Source of the DNA: Primulina eburnea
Lineage: Eukaryota > Streptophyta > Magnoliopsida > Lamiales > Gesneriaceae
Direction of reading: 5' to 3'
NCBI RefSeq assembly: GCF_022965805.1
Contig: NC_133114.1
Span: 9,134,261-9,198,260 of the forward strand
Length of the DNA stretch: 64,000 bases
Shown here: one piece after another, positions 9,899 to 21,634 of the stretch
Numbering within the stretch: the first letter of the stretch is position 1
Layout of the letters: each line of letters opens with the position of its first letter
Notes under the pieces: model-generated
Seen by the model: the letters and a program-made list of their open reading frames with translations, nothing else
The model's database searches: none
What the model was told of the DNA's origin: nothing
Made by a program: the position numbers and the translations under genes

Positions 9899-10426
9899 CT
9901 ATCTGAGTTCAACATTTATTGCTTCTGAGTCAACAACTACTTCTGTGGGCAACTGAACGTTTTCAGTTTCAGTTGGAGCAGTTTCAGTTGGTAACTGAAT
10001 GTCATTTGTTTGCTCTATTAACTGATCATTAGGGACAACTTCTGGTTCTTCTGGTTGATCTAATACTTCCGGTTCAGGTGTTTGGAGGTTGCTTTGATTG
10101 ATATGGATATCTTCTTCATCATCATCATCCAAGCTTATATCTGTAAATCTATCAGCTAGCTCAACTGTATCAGTTGGCTTAATAGTTAGTGCAGATTCAT
10201 CAAACACAACATGAATAGATTCCTCAACGTTCAAAGTATTTTTGTTGAAGACTCTATAAGCTTTACTCACTGAAAAATAACCAAGAAATATTCCCTCTGC
10301 AGATTTAGCATCAAAGGCTTTTAAATGAGTTTTAGCATTGACAAGTATAAAACATCTGCAGCCGAATATTTTGAAGTAGGAAACCACACTTTTTCTTCCA
10401 TGCCAAATCTCATAAGGTGTTTTCAT
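9899..10426 (-). pseudogene. Young copia integrase C-terminal end and IN-RT linker
   Basis: The product starts KTPYEIWHGRKSVVSYFKIF, continues with GCRCFILVN and KAFDAKSAEGIFLGY, and then has a long acidic linker rich in P, E, T and N. This is the C-terminal end of copia integrase, after the DDE core. The integrase zinc motif, the DDE residues and the whole protease are absent. The sequence jumps from the gag tail straight to this point near 10440. The element therefore lost about 1.2 kb or more of pol in one internal deletion. Judging the size needs an intact relative. Confidence 0.85.
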
Positions 10427-10547
10427 ATGATTCTGGTTCTGATTCCTCGCTGTCAGTGTCTGCCCATTTGGCTTTGCTATCTTCAGCTAGGAGTACTTCA
10501 TGTTTCTTTCTGTAAGGCTTCTTGTCGTCCTTAGATCTCCTCTTGTG

Positions 10548-11504
10548 CTAATACACTTTCTTCTTTCTGTTAGTTGAAACTTGACTGTCCTTCTTAGGCT
10601 TAGGACAGTCAGCAATATAATGACCTGGTTTGCCACAGTTGTAGCATGCATTTGACTCTTCTATGGAGTTGTTTCTTTGATAGTGCTTCTGAAAATTCCC
10701 TTGATTCTTCCTCATAAATCTTCCAAATTTCTTAATGAACAATGACATGGCATCATTGCTTAGTTGATCAGCAGCTTTCTCAACTGAACCAGTTCGTTCT
10801 GTTCTTACAGCAGTTAAGGCAGTTGTAGCTGCTGGAGTAGATGGTTCTCCTTCTCGATTTTGTAGTTCAAACTCGTATGCCTTCAAGTCAGCAAATAGAT
10901 CATGGAGTTCAACTTTGTTTAAATATTTAGACTCCCTCATTGCCATAGTTTTAACATCTCATTCCTTGGGAAGACCTCTGATCACCTTCAAAGCTACTTC
11001 TTTATTGGTATACACTTTTCCAAGTGCATTCAGTTCGTTGATGATGCAGCTGGTTCTTTCATCATATTCATGCATTGTTTCTCCAACTTTCATTCTGATG
11101 TTGTCGAACTTCTGCACGGCAACAGAAAGTTTGTTTTCTTTGGTTTGTTCGTTGCCTTCGCAAAGCTGAATTAGCTTCTCCCAAATCTCTTTGGCTGTCT
11201 TGCACATCTTGATTTTATTGAACGTTACTTTGTCCAGCGTTTTATACAATATGTCCTTTTCTACATTGTCTAGATTTGCTTTCCTCTTGTCCTCAGTAGT
11301 CCACTCATCTCTGGGCTTTTCTATACGATGAGGTGCCCCATCAGTAATGGCAATAGCTGTATTGGCTTTCAAAATCTTCATGGGTCTGTCAGTTATAACG
11401 TACCACATATCATCATCTTGTGCAGCTAGGTGAGCCTGTATCCTGATCTTCCAATCGTCAAAGTCTTCTCTTGAGAACATAGGAATCTTGTTGAATGAAG
11501 ACAT
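10548..11504 (-). pseudogene. Young copia gag, one in-frame stop
   Basis: The likely start is ATG 11504 (MSSFNKIPMFSREDFDDWKI), about 45 bases after the primer site. It encodes the copia Gag capsid, with EIWEKLIQLCEGNEQTKENK and YDERTSCIINELNALGK typical of the UBN2 gag family, followed by a zinc knuckle CYNCGKPGHYIADC near the end. A single TGA at 10959-10961 replaces what is W in related proteins as I recall them; the frame then continues unchanged through MAMRESKYLNK to a stop at 10548. Apart from that stop, the gag is complete, about 318 codons. Confidence 0.88.
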
Positions 11505-11548
11505 AGTGAACAATTTGAGTGTAGATAATCTCTGATAGGATATAACTT

Positions 11549-11560
11549 GCTCTGATACCA
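11549..11560 (-). other. Primer binding site (iMet tRNA) of the young copia
   Basis: The minus strand reads TGGTATCAGAGC two bases after the end of the 5' LTR. It is a perfect match to the 3' end of plant initiator methionine tRNA, the usual minus-strand primer. Confidence 0.92.
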
Positions 11561-11562
11561 CT

Positions 11563-12514
11563 TGAAAGGATCGGTTAATCGAATAAAGAGTGTTTAGAAG
11601 AGGGGATTGAATAAACACTACTCGAATTTAAATATTCTTCGACAATATGAGTTCAGTTTTGTTACAAACTGAAACTAGATATCCCGTCGGTCAATAAAAA
11701 TCAGTTAAACTGAATAAAAAAGTTGCGGAAAATAAACTGACTGAAAGATAGAGTATCTAACTGAAAATGACAACTGAAGTAATGACACCACAATTTGTTT
11801 CTGGATGTTCGGAGACTTGAATAAATCCTACGTCACCCCTTCTATCACGAAGATAGGATAGTCACTAAAAGACCTTGATCAAATACAAAACACTGCACTG
11901 ACCCACTTTAGTTTGGACTTATCACTTTGCCAAAACTGAAACTCTTAGTACGCAACACTTTTACAGATCGTAACTGATCTTAGCATAACTTAGAAAATAT
12001 ATCAAAGATTACAAAGTGCTATTTAAGCTCGAGAGTGTAGTCTTGAATACTACTGATATAACTGATAAGCGTGAGCTTTGATTTCTGAATGCAAGTAGAT
12101 ATTTTTGTAGCGTGACAGCAAGTAAAATAAGATAACTGAAAGTCGGAATTTTTCAGTTGCTGCCTTCGACTATTTATAGGCTCTCCTCTCAACTGTAACA
12201 TTAAAGAATGTTTGAATATTCTAACCGTTGATTGTCACGTCGATATACTCTGTCAGTCGTACACTGTTCATTATGTAATGCGACGTTCCACTACTAGTTG
12301 CAGGTGTTTGTACTATTTGTCGGTTGTCGCTTTCAACTGATGACGTGTACAGCTGAGAGATCAGCTGGTAAAGAATCAGTTGCCGAGAATGAACTTTAGT
12401 TGTATCGAACAGTTAACTGAATTCAGCAGATGACGTGTTCAGTTGATGATCAGTTCAGTTGCTTAGTTCAGTTGTAAGTCTTTTTGTCAAAACACCGGAA
12501 TTAAGTTTTCAACA
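11563..12514 (-). repeat. 5' LTR of the young copia (952 bp)
   Basis: Nearly identical to 2926-3878, with scattered substitutions and a few one-base indels (for example GGGGGGG against AGGGGA near the inner end). The minus-strand TATA box CTATAAATAG lies at 12170-12179 and would drive the element transcript. Fine differences between the LTRs mean the insertion is not brand new. Confidence 0.9.
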
Positions 12515-13039
12515 AAGACCAACACAAGTCTATATATATTAAAGAATAATTGTTGGATTATAAAAAAAAAAAGCGAGACGAGTGAGATACGAGAGAATAT
12601 GGATAAAGCTCGGAGAACTTTTTGAAGAACTCGCAAAGATGAAATATCATTGTTTCACTGTGTTTCTATGAAGTGTTGGAGACATTTGAAGACAATACTC
12701 GTACAAAGTGTTGAAGGATGATAGTTTTCGTTTCTTCACTAATATTGGTTTTTTAAACTCAATTTCTTTTCTAGTTATTATTTTGTTATGAGGCATCAGA
12801 CAAGTGTTTTCACTTGTGCACAATTATCTATGTGTTACTTTTAAAGTTATTTATTCGTGTTATATTATTTTAATGCATGTTGTCACAAGATGTTATGACA
12901 TCCGAGACAAGACTTATATTTGATACACACAATTCTTAACATTATGTTAAACAAAACAATTTTATTCGGTATTAGAGACAACTCTTGACGTTAATATGTG
13001 ATTCTGGTTATTTTTGTTTAACAGGTAAAATTCAAAGGA

Positions 13040-14064
13040 AGTGTCACTTGCCAACGCTGCACTACAAGGTTCTTTGTGTTACAAATGTCGCACATCGAAT
13101 ATTAAAACTACTAAAGAGCAACTTATAAAACCCAAGAAAATTATATCATTCAATTGGAAAGCCTTTTGGAATGGTACCCGTCTGGAGTTTGTAGTTGTTG
13201 ATAGAGAGAGCCAATTAAGCATTCAACCTTGACGATCCAATTTCAAATACAATATTGATCAGTAATGTATTATGATCACTTCCAGATCGTTTTATTATCA
13301 AGATCTGTGCAATTGAATAAGCACAAGATACAACTCAACTCGCACTAGATGAATTGATCAGTTACTTTCAAGATGAACGTTGATTTACAAAAAAAGACAA
13401 AGATAAGACTATTGATTTCCAAGTTTCTAATGATTCCTACAACGATCTTCTTAAATTGTCACAAAGTAAATGTAACGGACCTCTGTGAAGAATCTTCATT
13501 AATCATGAAGAATTTTGGTGATTATTTGAAAACGATTAGAGAAAAAAAGAAAGCTAAACAACAATATAAGTTCTCAAGTTTAATTGATCCTGAAAAATCT
13601 CAAAGGTTTTGATCCACCCAAGGACGATTTCGACAGAGGAATGAAGGTACAAAATCAATATGATCCTAAGAGTTTTGATTCTATGCAACGTAGAAAGTGC
13701 ACTGGTTTGGACATTATGCCAATAAATGTATGAATAGGATTCGCAAAAAATAAAAAGCTGAATGTTTCCTTAAGCGGTGAAGAATCGGATAAAGATCAAG
13801 AATATAATAAAGAAAAAATTCACACTTCCCTAACTGCACTCTTGGAAGGAAGATGTTGGTTGCAAATGAATCCACTAGGGTGTTGCCTCTATTGTTGCAA
13901 CACCTAATCGGAACATCACTCAAAAGTCAATCTGCTTCAATGCTACAAATTTTGGAAATTCAAGTGATCTGGAAGTAGATGACGGACAAAATCACCCTGG
14001 AGATCGTACATAAATTATATGATGAGTTGTATGTTGACTGAATCAAGAGAAATAAATTGATCAC
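13040..14064 (+). pseudogene. Old copia gag, N-terminal part (decayed)
   Basis: Following the degenerate primer site, the + strand carries short open pieces (13041-13232, 13373-13612) and, at about 13694-13729, the trace of a CCHC zinc knuckle. There a GFGHYANKC-like string is readable after allowing for one lost base. An acidic E/S/D-rich stretch follows, as in many copia gags. The gypsy element interrupts at 14070, and the gag resumes at 24700. Many stops and shifts show great age. Confidence 0.6.
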
Positions 14065-14069
14065 AACTC

Positions 14070-17000
14070 TATAACGGCCCAAAAATTCGTGTTTGAATAT
14101 TTGCGGAAAAATTAAAACTTTTCTTTGTAAAGTAAGTAAAATGCCTCATTCATAAAATAGACCGTTAAATAAAGTTTAAATGTTAAAAATAGCAGCGAAA
14201 GAAATTATTTGTTTGCAAAAGAACAATTTAAGAATAATTCAACAACGGATAAACTGTTTGAGCATAAAAATAGTAAATGCTAAAATGAGGTCCTCGGGTT
14301 CCACTACTGCCGACCCAAGCTAGCTCACTGGTCCCCGCCCTCGGCCCCGGCATCATCAGTACATACAACAATCAAGTCTAGTGAGTCTAAAGACTCAACA
14401 TGCATATATCGTAAATAAAGAGTAAATAATATAGTAAAATTTGCATGGGATAAAAATATCATGTCACGAGGCACAATGTGAAAATAACATATCATGAGTG
14501 ATTATAATACGTGCATAACTGAACTGAAAATCATAGTGAAAATGTTTGCTCCTTGGAGCCCTGTACTGAAATAGCATGTAATAAATTTTCTGTTGAGATT
14601 ATGGTCTACGCAAGTGGCCCCTGCACTGAAACTGACCGGTAACTGGCGACCGGATAATAAAATGCTCCCATGACCGGTAACTGGCAACCGGGTAAAATAA
14701 TGAACGTCTGATCAGACTATGCCACAGTATATTGGGTGGTACAAACTGAACTGACCGGTAACTGGCGACCGGATTTAGCAATAATCCCATGATAGTGAAA
14801 TGGCCACAAGCAATATCGCATAATCTCAAAAATGAACATTTTATTATTTTTATGCACGTAATATAATTAAATGGCACAATTAAATATCCTGTAATAATTT
14901 ACTGCTTGGATTGGATCGCTCTCAGGCTCGCTGCAACCTAAATATGCCATGAAAAATATGCAATAGATTTATGGGACCAAACTATGCAATAACATTCGAA
15001 AATGTGACAATTACACCGAACGACTTCGTATTTCATCATGACTCCGAACCAACCCGAGCCAACACTGAAACATCATATAGTCATGATTAAAATACGCTTA
15101 AAATGATGAATCAATGCTCCTGAAATGATGCAAGTCGAATTTTAGGTGAATGGAGGCCAAAACATGAAACGCTCTTTCGAGAGTCAATTTGGCACATCGC
15201 ACTGTAAATTCTCGTACGACCTCAAAAATGATCCGAATCACAAACGGCCAAAAACATGACCTTCCTAACTCGATGAGGCACTGTTTAGTCCAAGGCCATG
15301 GATAAAAGCCAACCAAGAACTCAAACGACGCCTGAGAACAACAGCACACTTGCTGTCAAAATTACAGCAACTGCACCTTTTCTTTTCTTGTGTCGTTTTC
15401 GAGACTACTGGCCATTGGAGCTTGAACCACCGACCAGATACTCTTACCAACATCCCAAGGAATGATTTGAACCATGGCTAAGGACACTAGGCCAGCCACC
15501 GTTCGCATCACACCAGCAAACAATCGAACGTTCCAACCGAGAACAAATTCAGCACTGTAGGATGCATTGCTTTTGTTTGGATGTCACGAATCGTTCCAAT
15601 GGCCATTTGATTGACCATGACACAATCTAGACATCTAGGGGTATGGTATGAACCGTGGCTAAGGGCCATAGGCCAACCAAGATCCACACCATGCCACAAA
15701 AGTCGAAACACACATGCTGTAGAAATGAGAGGGCCGAAAGTTGGGAGGGGCTGTCCTTGAGTTTTATTGTAAAACCGATTCACCATGGACCAAGACTCTA
15801 AAAGGGCGACTTAGTCACGTCTTAGACATGCTAGGGACGTGTTATAACCATGGCTATAGGCCCCTAGGGCAGCCATGATCAGATCCATTCCCTTGGACAG
15901 CAGCAACCGATGTTTTTTTTTTTAAACGTTCAAAGGGACAGCAAGTGGAGTTGCTGTCATTTTCGTGTTTTCCAGCAGTGAATGGGGCTGAATGAGTGGA
16001 CCAACATGGTCCTAATGCAACCTAATACATGTCTAGATGTTGCCTTGGGAGCCTGGAATCGAACCAATACTTGAAACCACAAAACAAAAGAAAACCGTGA
16101 AGCTTGAAAAGGGAGGGCCGAAAATCTGCATGTACATTTTTCTGAAAATTCTTGGTGTGTTTCGGTTTTTACATGAAAGGATGACCATGAAACATTAAAA
16201 TAATGATAGTATGACTTGATTAAAGAGTCAAGGAAGAATATATGCATGCCTGGTTTCGTTTGAAAGAAAAACGAAAGAATGAAACGATCTGGCAGCGGAG
16301 GAGGTGGAACGCTTTATTTTCTACCTTTCTTCTCACTCGATTTCTCTCTTGTTCTAGCTATGATGCTCACGGTTTTTCCCACTCTAAACTCTCTGAATTT
16401 CGGTCATGGGGAAGGAGAATGATGGTTGGAAAGGTGAGGGGAAAGATCCACTAATAAAGGGATTCAAATGCAAGACCAAGTCTACCTCTCATTTAAATTT
16501 TGAATTTGTTTGAACAAGTCTTCTTGGGGGAGCATGGCCGATTTTAATACCATCTTGACTAGGTGAGGATAAGGTTGATCATTAATTAAATGGTGCTAGA
16601 AAAATGAAAGGATTATCCTACTAATAAATACAAAGAAAGGGTCGAAGGTGGTGAGGTGGCAAGGCATGCTAAGTCATCCAAGGGGGGCCGAAAATCATCA
16701 ATAAAAATGAAGGGAAATGTTGTTTAGTTACTAAATTTATAACCCTTAAAAGCTTCACCTATCCTTTAAATAATTTAGTGAATTAATCCCTTAATTATTG
16801 AACCTATGTGAATTTATTTTCTACTCACCTCAAGTTGCCTAAATAAATCCTCAAACCTCCTTTTAACTTAAATTAACTTACTAATTAGCTAAAATAAGTT
16901 CTGGGAATGTTTTCCTAAATCTTAAATTTAATTTCTAAACTCCAACTCCAGTCCGGCCTCACTGAATTAACTGAAATGATAAAAATCAAACTACTGCATA

Positions 17001-17110
17001 AAATAATCAACTTGAGGAAAATCATTTAAATACTCATGCAATAAAGTCATTTTAATTTAAATACTAGAATTATGCATGGCTTATACGTAGTCTAAGTTAC
17101 GGGTTCTACA
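14070..17110 (-). repeat. 3' LTR of the Tekay-like gypsy (3.04 kb)
   Basis: Pairs with 21635-24694 with few differences. It contains three copies of a CCGGTAACTGGCGACCGG-like motif around 14635-14775. Long ORF-like stretches inside (for example around 15098-15786 minus strand) are not conserved as genes and no domain is visible. The LTR is unusually long but is in line with Tekay elements. Confidence 0.9.
14635..14775. repeat. Short hairpin-like repeats CCGGTAACTGG..ACCGG in the gypsy LTR
   Basis: The unit CCGGTAACTGGCGACCGG occurs at about 14636, 14672 (variant) and 14757. Each has CCGGT and ACCGG arms around a short loop. The other LTR has an extra back-to-back copy (22316-22356). The role is unknown; hairpin or protein-binding sites are possible. 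Confidence 0.6.
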
Positions 17111-17125
17111 ATCCTTCCCCCCTTA
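17111..17125 (-). other. Polypurine tract of the Tekay-like gypsy
   Basis: On the minus strand AAGGGGGGAAGGAT lies directly before the 3' LTR start TGTAGAACCC. This is a typical plus-strand primer. Confidence 0.85.
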
Positions 17126-17146
17126 AAAGAAATTTCGTCCTCGAAA

Positions 17147-17554
17147 TTAAGACTCACCGAATAATTCGGGGTAACGATCTCTCATCTCCGGCTCAGACTC
17201 ACATGTAGCTCCCTCCTCAGAATGGTTAAGCCATTTGACTTTGACTCGCTTAACCAGTTTGTTCCGAAGCTTCTTCTCCTGCCTGTCTAAGATCTGCACT
17301 GGTCTCTCCTCATAAGATAGGTTCGGAGCAAGCTGCAACGGCTCAAAGTTCAGGAAATGCGAAGGGTTCGCCATGTACTTCCTCAGCATGGAGACGTGAA
17401 ACACATTGTGTACTCCAGCCAGATTCGGCGGAAGAGCCACACGATAAGCTAGCGTCCCAACTCTGTCGAGGATCTCAAACGATCCAATAAATCTCGGACT
17501 GAGCTTCCCTTTCTTCCCAAATCTCATGACACCCTTCATAGGTGCCACCTTCAC
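17147..17554 (-). pseudogene. Gypsy integrase C-terminal end with chromodomain-like tail
   Basis: The minus-strand product (about 135 codons) reads GKLSPRFIGSFEILDRVG, LPPNLAGVHNVFHVSMLRKY, then VKVKWLNHSEEGATCESEPE and ends RYPELFGES. The first parts are the GPY/F-like integrase end. The tail is a degenerate chromodomain, in which WRNH..EEATWE is usual and this copy has ATCESE. In chromoviruses this tail steers integration to certain chromatin. It stops right before the polypurine tract, as expected. A gap of frames (17555-17833) separates it from the integrase core. Confidence 0.85.
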
Positions 17555-17833
17555 AAAGACATGGTCGCCAACGGCAAATTCTAGGTCTCTCCTCCTCTGA
17601 TCTGCATAACTCTTCTGTCGGCTCTAAGCAATCCTCATTCTATCACAGATCCGAGCTACTACGTCGACAGTCTGCTGAATAATCTCTGGACCCAACTCTG
17701 CTCTCTCTCCTACTTCATCCCAATGAACAGGAGATCTACACTTACGGTCATATAGTGCTTCATAAGGATCCATACCTATAGAAGACTAAAAGCTGTTGTT
17801 ATAGGTGAAATCAACCAATGGTAAGTTCGACTC

Positions 17834-18514
17834 TCAACTCCCAGAGAAATCAATGACGCAAGCGCGGAGAAGATCCTCCAATATCTGAATGACTCGCTCT
17901 GACTGCCCATCTGTCTGCGGATGGAAAGCTGTGCTAAACAGCAACTTCGTCCCCATAGTCAAATGCAAACTCTTCCAAAATGAGGAAGTAAATCTGGGAT
18001 CTCTGTTAGATACGATAGAAACTGGAATACCATGAAGTCGTACTATCTCCCGGATGTACAACTCTGCATACTGAATCATGGTGAAAGTCGTCTTAATAGG
18101 CAAGAAATGCGCTGATTTGGTAAGACGATCAACAATCACCCATATGGCATTCGATCCTCTGGCTGACCTCGGCAATCCGGTCACGAAGTCCATGGTAACA
18201 TTCTCCCACTTCCACTCGGGAATAGGGAGAGGCTTGAGCAAACCTGCTGGGCTCTGATGCTCGGCCTTCACTAACTGACAAGTCAGACACTCGAATACAA
18301 ATCGTCTGATATCCTTTTTCATCCCTAGCCACCAATACAATAGCTGCAGATCCTTGTACATCTTCGTACTCCCTGGATGAATAGAGTACGGCGACGTATG
18401 GGCTTCTGATAAGATATCTGCTCGGATAGAATCACTGCTAGGAACCCATATCTTGTCTCGGTACCTCACAATATCCATCACTGACTGAATACAAGACACT
18501 GCCCTTGGCCTCAT
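17834..18514 (-). pseudogene. Gypsy integrase: zinc domain and DDE core with one altered catalytic residue
   Basis: The product shows the H2C2 zinc motif (H..HPG..CLTCQ), the first catalytic D in MDFVTGLPRS, the second in SNRDPRF, and the E in HPQTDGQSERV. In relatives the second site is SDRD; here the first D is N (AAC), a G-to-A change expected to abolish strand transfer. The frame ends at 17834, where the next part is shifted, so more than one lesion is present. The start MRPRAV is only the first ATG after the RNase H deletion. Confidence 0.88.
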
Positions 18515-18539
18515 CTCTCTGCTTCCACTTGGCCAACTC

Positions 18540-18965
18540 TAGATCATGGGTAGGGTAAATATTCTCATGAGTCTTCAACTGTCTAGAAGCATATGCTATC
18601 ACCTTCCCATGCTGCATCAATACTGCCCCAAGACCGAGCTTTGAAGCATCAATATATAGAACAAACTCACCGGGCCCTGATGGCACGGCCAAAACTGGTG
18701 CTGAGGTAAGAGCTTTCTTCAAAATATCGAAGCTCTTCTGACACTCCTCGCTCAAAAAAAATTTCACATTCTTCTTTGTCAGTGTTGTGAGTGGAACTGC
18801 AATCGAAGAGAATCCCTTAATGAACTTCCGATAATATCCTGCTAAGCCAAGAAAACTGCGGATCTCTGATGCATTCTGCGGCACAACCCAATCTCTGACT
18901 GCTGCAACTTTCGCTGGGTCTACCTCAATGCCACTGCTGGAAACAATGTGGCCTAAGAACGCCAC
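18540..18965 (-). pseudogene. Gypsy RNase H, truncated by internal deletion
   Basis: The frame has [18 protein letters not shown] and [13 protein letters not shown] (end of RT), then [29 protein letters not shown] and THDLEL, the N-terminal half of gypsy RNase H. Right after THDLEL it jumps to [20 protein letters not shown], which belongs well downstream. About 100-150 residues, including the HYLYG and DHKSLKY blocks and the ADALSRK end, are missing. The element could not complete replication alone. Confidence 0.85.
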
Positions 18966-18987
18966 CTTTTCTAACCAGAATTCGCAT

Positions 18988-19734
18988 TTACTTGAACTTT
19001 GCGAATAATTTGTGCTTCTGCAATGTCTGCAACATTATGGTCAGATGCCGGCTATGATCCTCCCGATTCTTGGAGTAGACGAGAATGTCATCTATGAACA
19101 CTATCACAAATTGGTCGAGGTGCGGCTGAAATACGCGATTCATGAGATCCATGAAGATCGCTGACGCATTCGTCAAACCGAACGGCATCACAAAGAACTC
19201 GTAGTGACCATAACGAGTCCTGAAAGCTGTCTTTGAAACATCAGCATCTCTCACCCTCAACTGATGATAACCGGAATGCAGATCTATCTTGGAGAAAATC
19301 GAAGCTCCCTGCAACTGGTCAAACAGATCCTCAATCCTCGGAAGTGGGTATTTATTCTTCACTGTAACCATGTTCAACTCCCGATAGTCAATACAAAGCC
19401 TCGTAGAGCCATCTTTCTTCTTAACAAACAAGACTGGCGTGCCCCAAGGTGAGAAACTAGGGCGAATGAACTCCTTGTCAAGAAGTTCCTGAATCTGCTT
19501 CTTAAGCTATGCCATCTCTGTCGGTGCAAGTCGGTACAGTGCTTTTGAGATCAGAGCCGTACCTGGCATAAGCTCGATGGAGAACTCCACCTCTCTCTCA
19601 GGTGGCATACCAGAGACGTTCTCAGGAAAAACGTCTAAGAAGTCTCTAACAATCGGGACATCTGAGGCTGACTGACTGGGTGCCTCGGGAAAAGATACAA
19701 AGGTTGCTAGAAACGCCCGACACACTCTATGCAT
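18988..19734 (-). pseudogene. Gypsy reverse transcriptase, one in-frame TAG
   Basis: Upstream residues are DFLDVFPENVSGMPPEREVE, and the core has [58 protein letters not shown] and the catalytic box FIDDILVYS. One TAG at 19507-19509 falls just after RLAPTEMA, and the frame goes on unchanged, so it is a point mutation. The RT passes into RNase H across a shift near 18966-18988. Active-site residues are kept. Confidence 0.92.
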
Positions 19735-19803
19735 GAGCTTCCTAGCCTGGACATAAGGAATAATACGTGGTATAGGAAAGTATATGTCCGGCTCAAATAA
19801 GAA

Positions 19804-20109
19804 CTACGTCATTCCAGGCGGTCGGACTAGAACAGATCTCCGCTGGAAGTCAATCAAAACTCTGTTCCGCAATAGCCAATCCATCCTTATAATAATGTCA
19901 AACTCTGGCATCGGCAGTACGATAAGATCTGCATAAACAAGGTTGCCATGGAGCTCAAGATCTATGTCTCGGATCACATTGGTGGCTGCCATCTCCTCAC
20001 CAGACGGCAGTACTACGGAATAGGCTATATCTAGCCCAATGGTCTTAGCTTTGAGGAAATTAGCAAAGACCTCTGAAATGAATGAGTGAGTGGCCCCTGA
20101 ATCTATCAA
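19804..20109 (-). pseudogene. Gypsy aspartic protease
   Basis: The product starts MIDSGATHSFIS, where the DSGA box is the aspartic-protease active site, and contains FDIIIRMDWL, the usual second conserved block of plant gypsy proteases (commonly FDVILGMDWL; G is R here). It cuts the Gag-Pol polyprotein. It lies between gag and RT as expected; the frames on either side are broken. Confidence 0.85.
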
Positions 20110-20320
20110 GGCCTTCGTAGCGGAACCGGATATAAAAATTCTCCCTGAAAGATCGGAACTCTAAGTTGAACCCAATAGTTACAAAGACTAAACTTATAGA
20201 CATGCAAAGGTTGAAGTTCTTCTAACTTAAATTCCAAAATATTACAAAGTAGAGCATGCAATCTTATCGCAATTCTATGTTCAAAATATTAACCCAAAAC
20301 ATTAAGTTCCAAATGGAGAC

Positions 20321-21391
20321 TCAAAGCTTAGGGTACCTGTCATAAGCATCGTATCTGGGTTCGTCTCCGTGGCATAGAGAGCAAACACTCTGCCTGGGTA
20401 GGCAGATTCCTCTGAGGGCACTGCAGAAATAAGTGGTATGGACTACCACACCTATAACACTTTCCTGAGCCGTACATACATGCTCCAGGATGGCGACGTG
20501 AGCACTTAGGACAGACTGGGCGCTCAAGAGCCCTCGGGGTTGGGCTTCCCCGCTGCTGCTGCTGGCCTCTGTTTCTAGGTGGCCCGTGAAAAGGCCTCTT
20601 GTTCTGCTACTAAAGCTGCTGAGGAGGAGGGCGGTGCGGTACCTGGGCTGGTCACTTTCCCAAGCGATCTCTCTCGATATCACGCTGATCCTGCTCTGCA
20701 GCTAGAGCTTTGGAGACAGCGACCTCATAAGAAGTAGGGTCAGACACCCTAACATCACGGCGCAAGATCGGCCGTAGACCCACCAGAAAATGCATCATCT
20801 TGGCTCTAGCATCATTTGCGATCAGGGGTACAAAATGACAACCCCTCTCGAACTTACAGATGAACTCCGTAACAGTCATATCTCCTTGCCTCAAGCTCAT
20901 AAACTCAGGGTCAACCTGGTGCGCACTTCCTCAGCAAAGTATTTGGAGTAGAACACCTCCGTGAAGCGCACCCAACTCAGCGTAGCCACGTTCAGGGCTA
21001 CCGATGCTCCTTCCCACCATAAGCGGTTATCTCCTCCGAATAAGTAGGTGGCACATCGGACTCTGTCTGCATCTCCAAGCTCCATGAACTCGAAGATAAC
21101 CTCGAGGGACTTGATCCAGCCCTCAGCAATCATGGGGTCAGACGTCACAGAAAACTCCTTCGGACGCATCTACATGAATCTTTCGTAGACAGCCTCGGGC
21201 CCTGTCGGCCTGGTCGCCACAGCATGGTTCCCCGCAAACTGTGCGAAGAACTGCGTCATCCCAGCTAGCATCTAGGCATTCATGTCCGGTGGAGGTGGAG
21301 GTGGTAAGTCTCTCTCCTGCCTCAACTCCTCCCTGTCCTCTCGGCGAGGCTCATCCTCAATAGGGCGCTCAAGGATGCGTCTAGGGGGCAT
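20321..21391 (-). pseudogene. Gypsy gag, broken
   Basis: The start is ATG 21391 with MPPRRILERPIEDEPRRED, a P-rich patch and a TAG shortly after DMNA. Next comes RPKEFSVTSDPMIAEGWIKS (20897-21169), CATYLFGGDNRLWWEG, then MTVTEFICKFERGCHFVPL (20652-20900). These are the retrotrans_gag capsid motifs of plant gypsy elements. The zinc-knuckle region near 20321-20560 has shifted, with C-rich traces only. MPPRR is also the start of gag in gypsy E at 62052. Confidence 0.85.
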
Positions 21392-21620
21392 ACTATTCCA
21401 TACATAACTCATACGTAACTAACATGCATAATTCCATAATTTATTTAAATTTAGCTACTGAACAAATAAAATGAATCTGGACATAAAATGCTTCATGAAT
21501 CATGCCGTTAAAAATAATTCATGCTTTAAATAAAATGCGTAAATGTAAACTTACAGACCGAAGACGTGACTTCATGAGCTTCTCGTGGTCAGTAGTAGTA
21601 TAACCCTATACAGTACCATT

Positions 21621-21632
21621 GCTCTGATACCA
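21621..21632 (-). other. Primer binding site (iMet tRNA) of the Tekay-like gypsy
   Basis: The minus strand reads TGGTATCAGAGC, with two bases between it and the end of the 5' LTR. Perfect match. Confidence 0.92.
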
Positions 21633-21634
21633 GC

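Larger units (their letters stand above)
2926..12514 (-). mobile_element. Young Ty1/copia element with 3' ORF and antisense ORF (9.59 kb)
   Basis: Near-identical LTRs (2926-3878 and 11563-12514) bound this element, and perfect 5-bp duplications AAGAC lie at 2921-2925 and 12515-12519. The minus strand reads 5' LTR, iMet primer site, gag, truncated integrase end, RT, RNase H, a long 3' ORF, purine tract, 3' LTR. Protease and the integrase core are missing, so the element is non-autonomous as it stands. A Cassandra solo LTR sits in the 3' ORF. The RT motif YVDDIIFGS and the extra 3' ORF suggest the Sire-like part of copia, but I cannot place the lineage firmly. Confidence 0.9.
2732..12958 (+). 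repeat. 5' LTR of the old copia, interrupted by the young copia
   Basis: The LTR is in two parts, 2732-2925 and 12515-12958, separated by the 9.6-kb young copia and its AAGAC duplication. Both parts align in order with the 3' copy at 29870-30590. The two LTRs differ clearly in base changes and in the length of a TA run, so this insertion is much older than the elements inside it. Confidence 0.7.

Noticed and set aside
14502..16454. Several 60-96 codon ORFs in the gypsy LTR, repeated in the second LTR
   Set aside because: The repeat reflects LTR duplication; frames differ between copies and no domain is seen.
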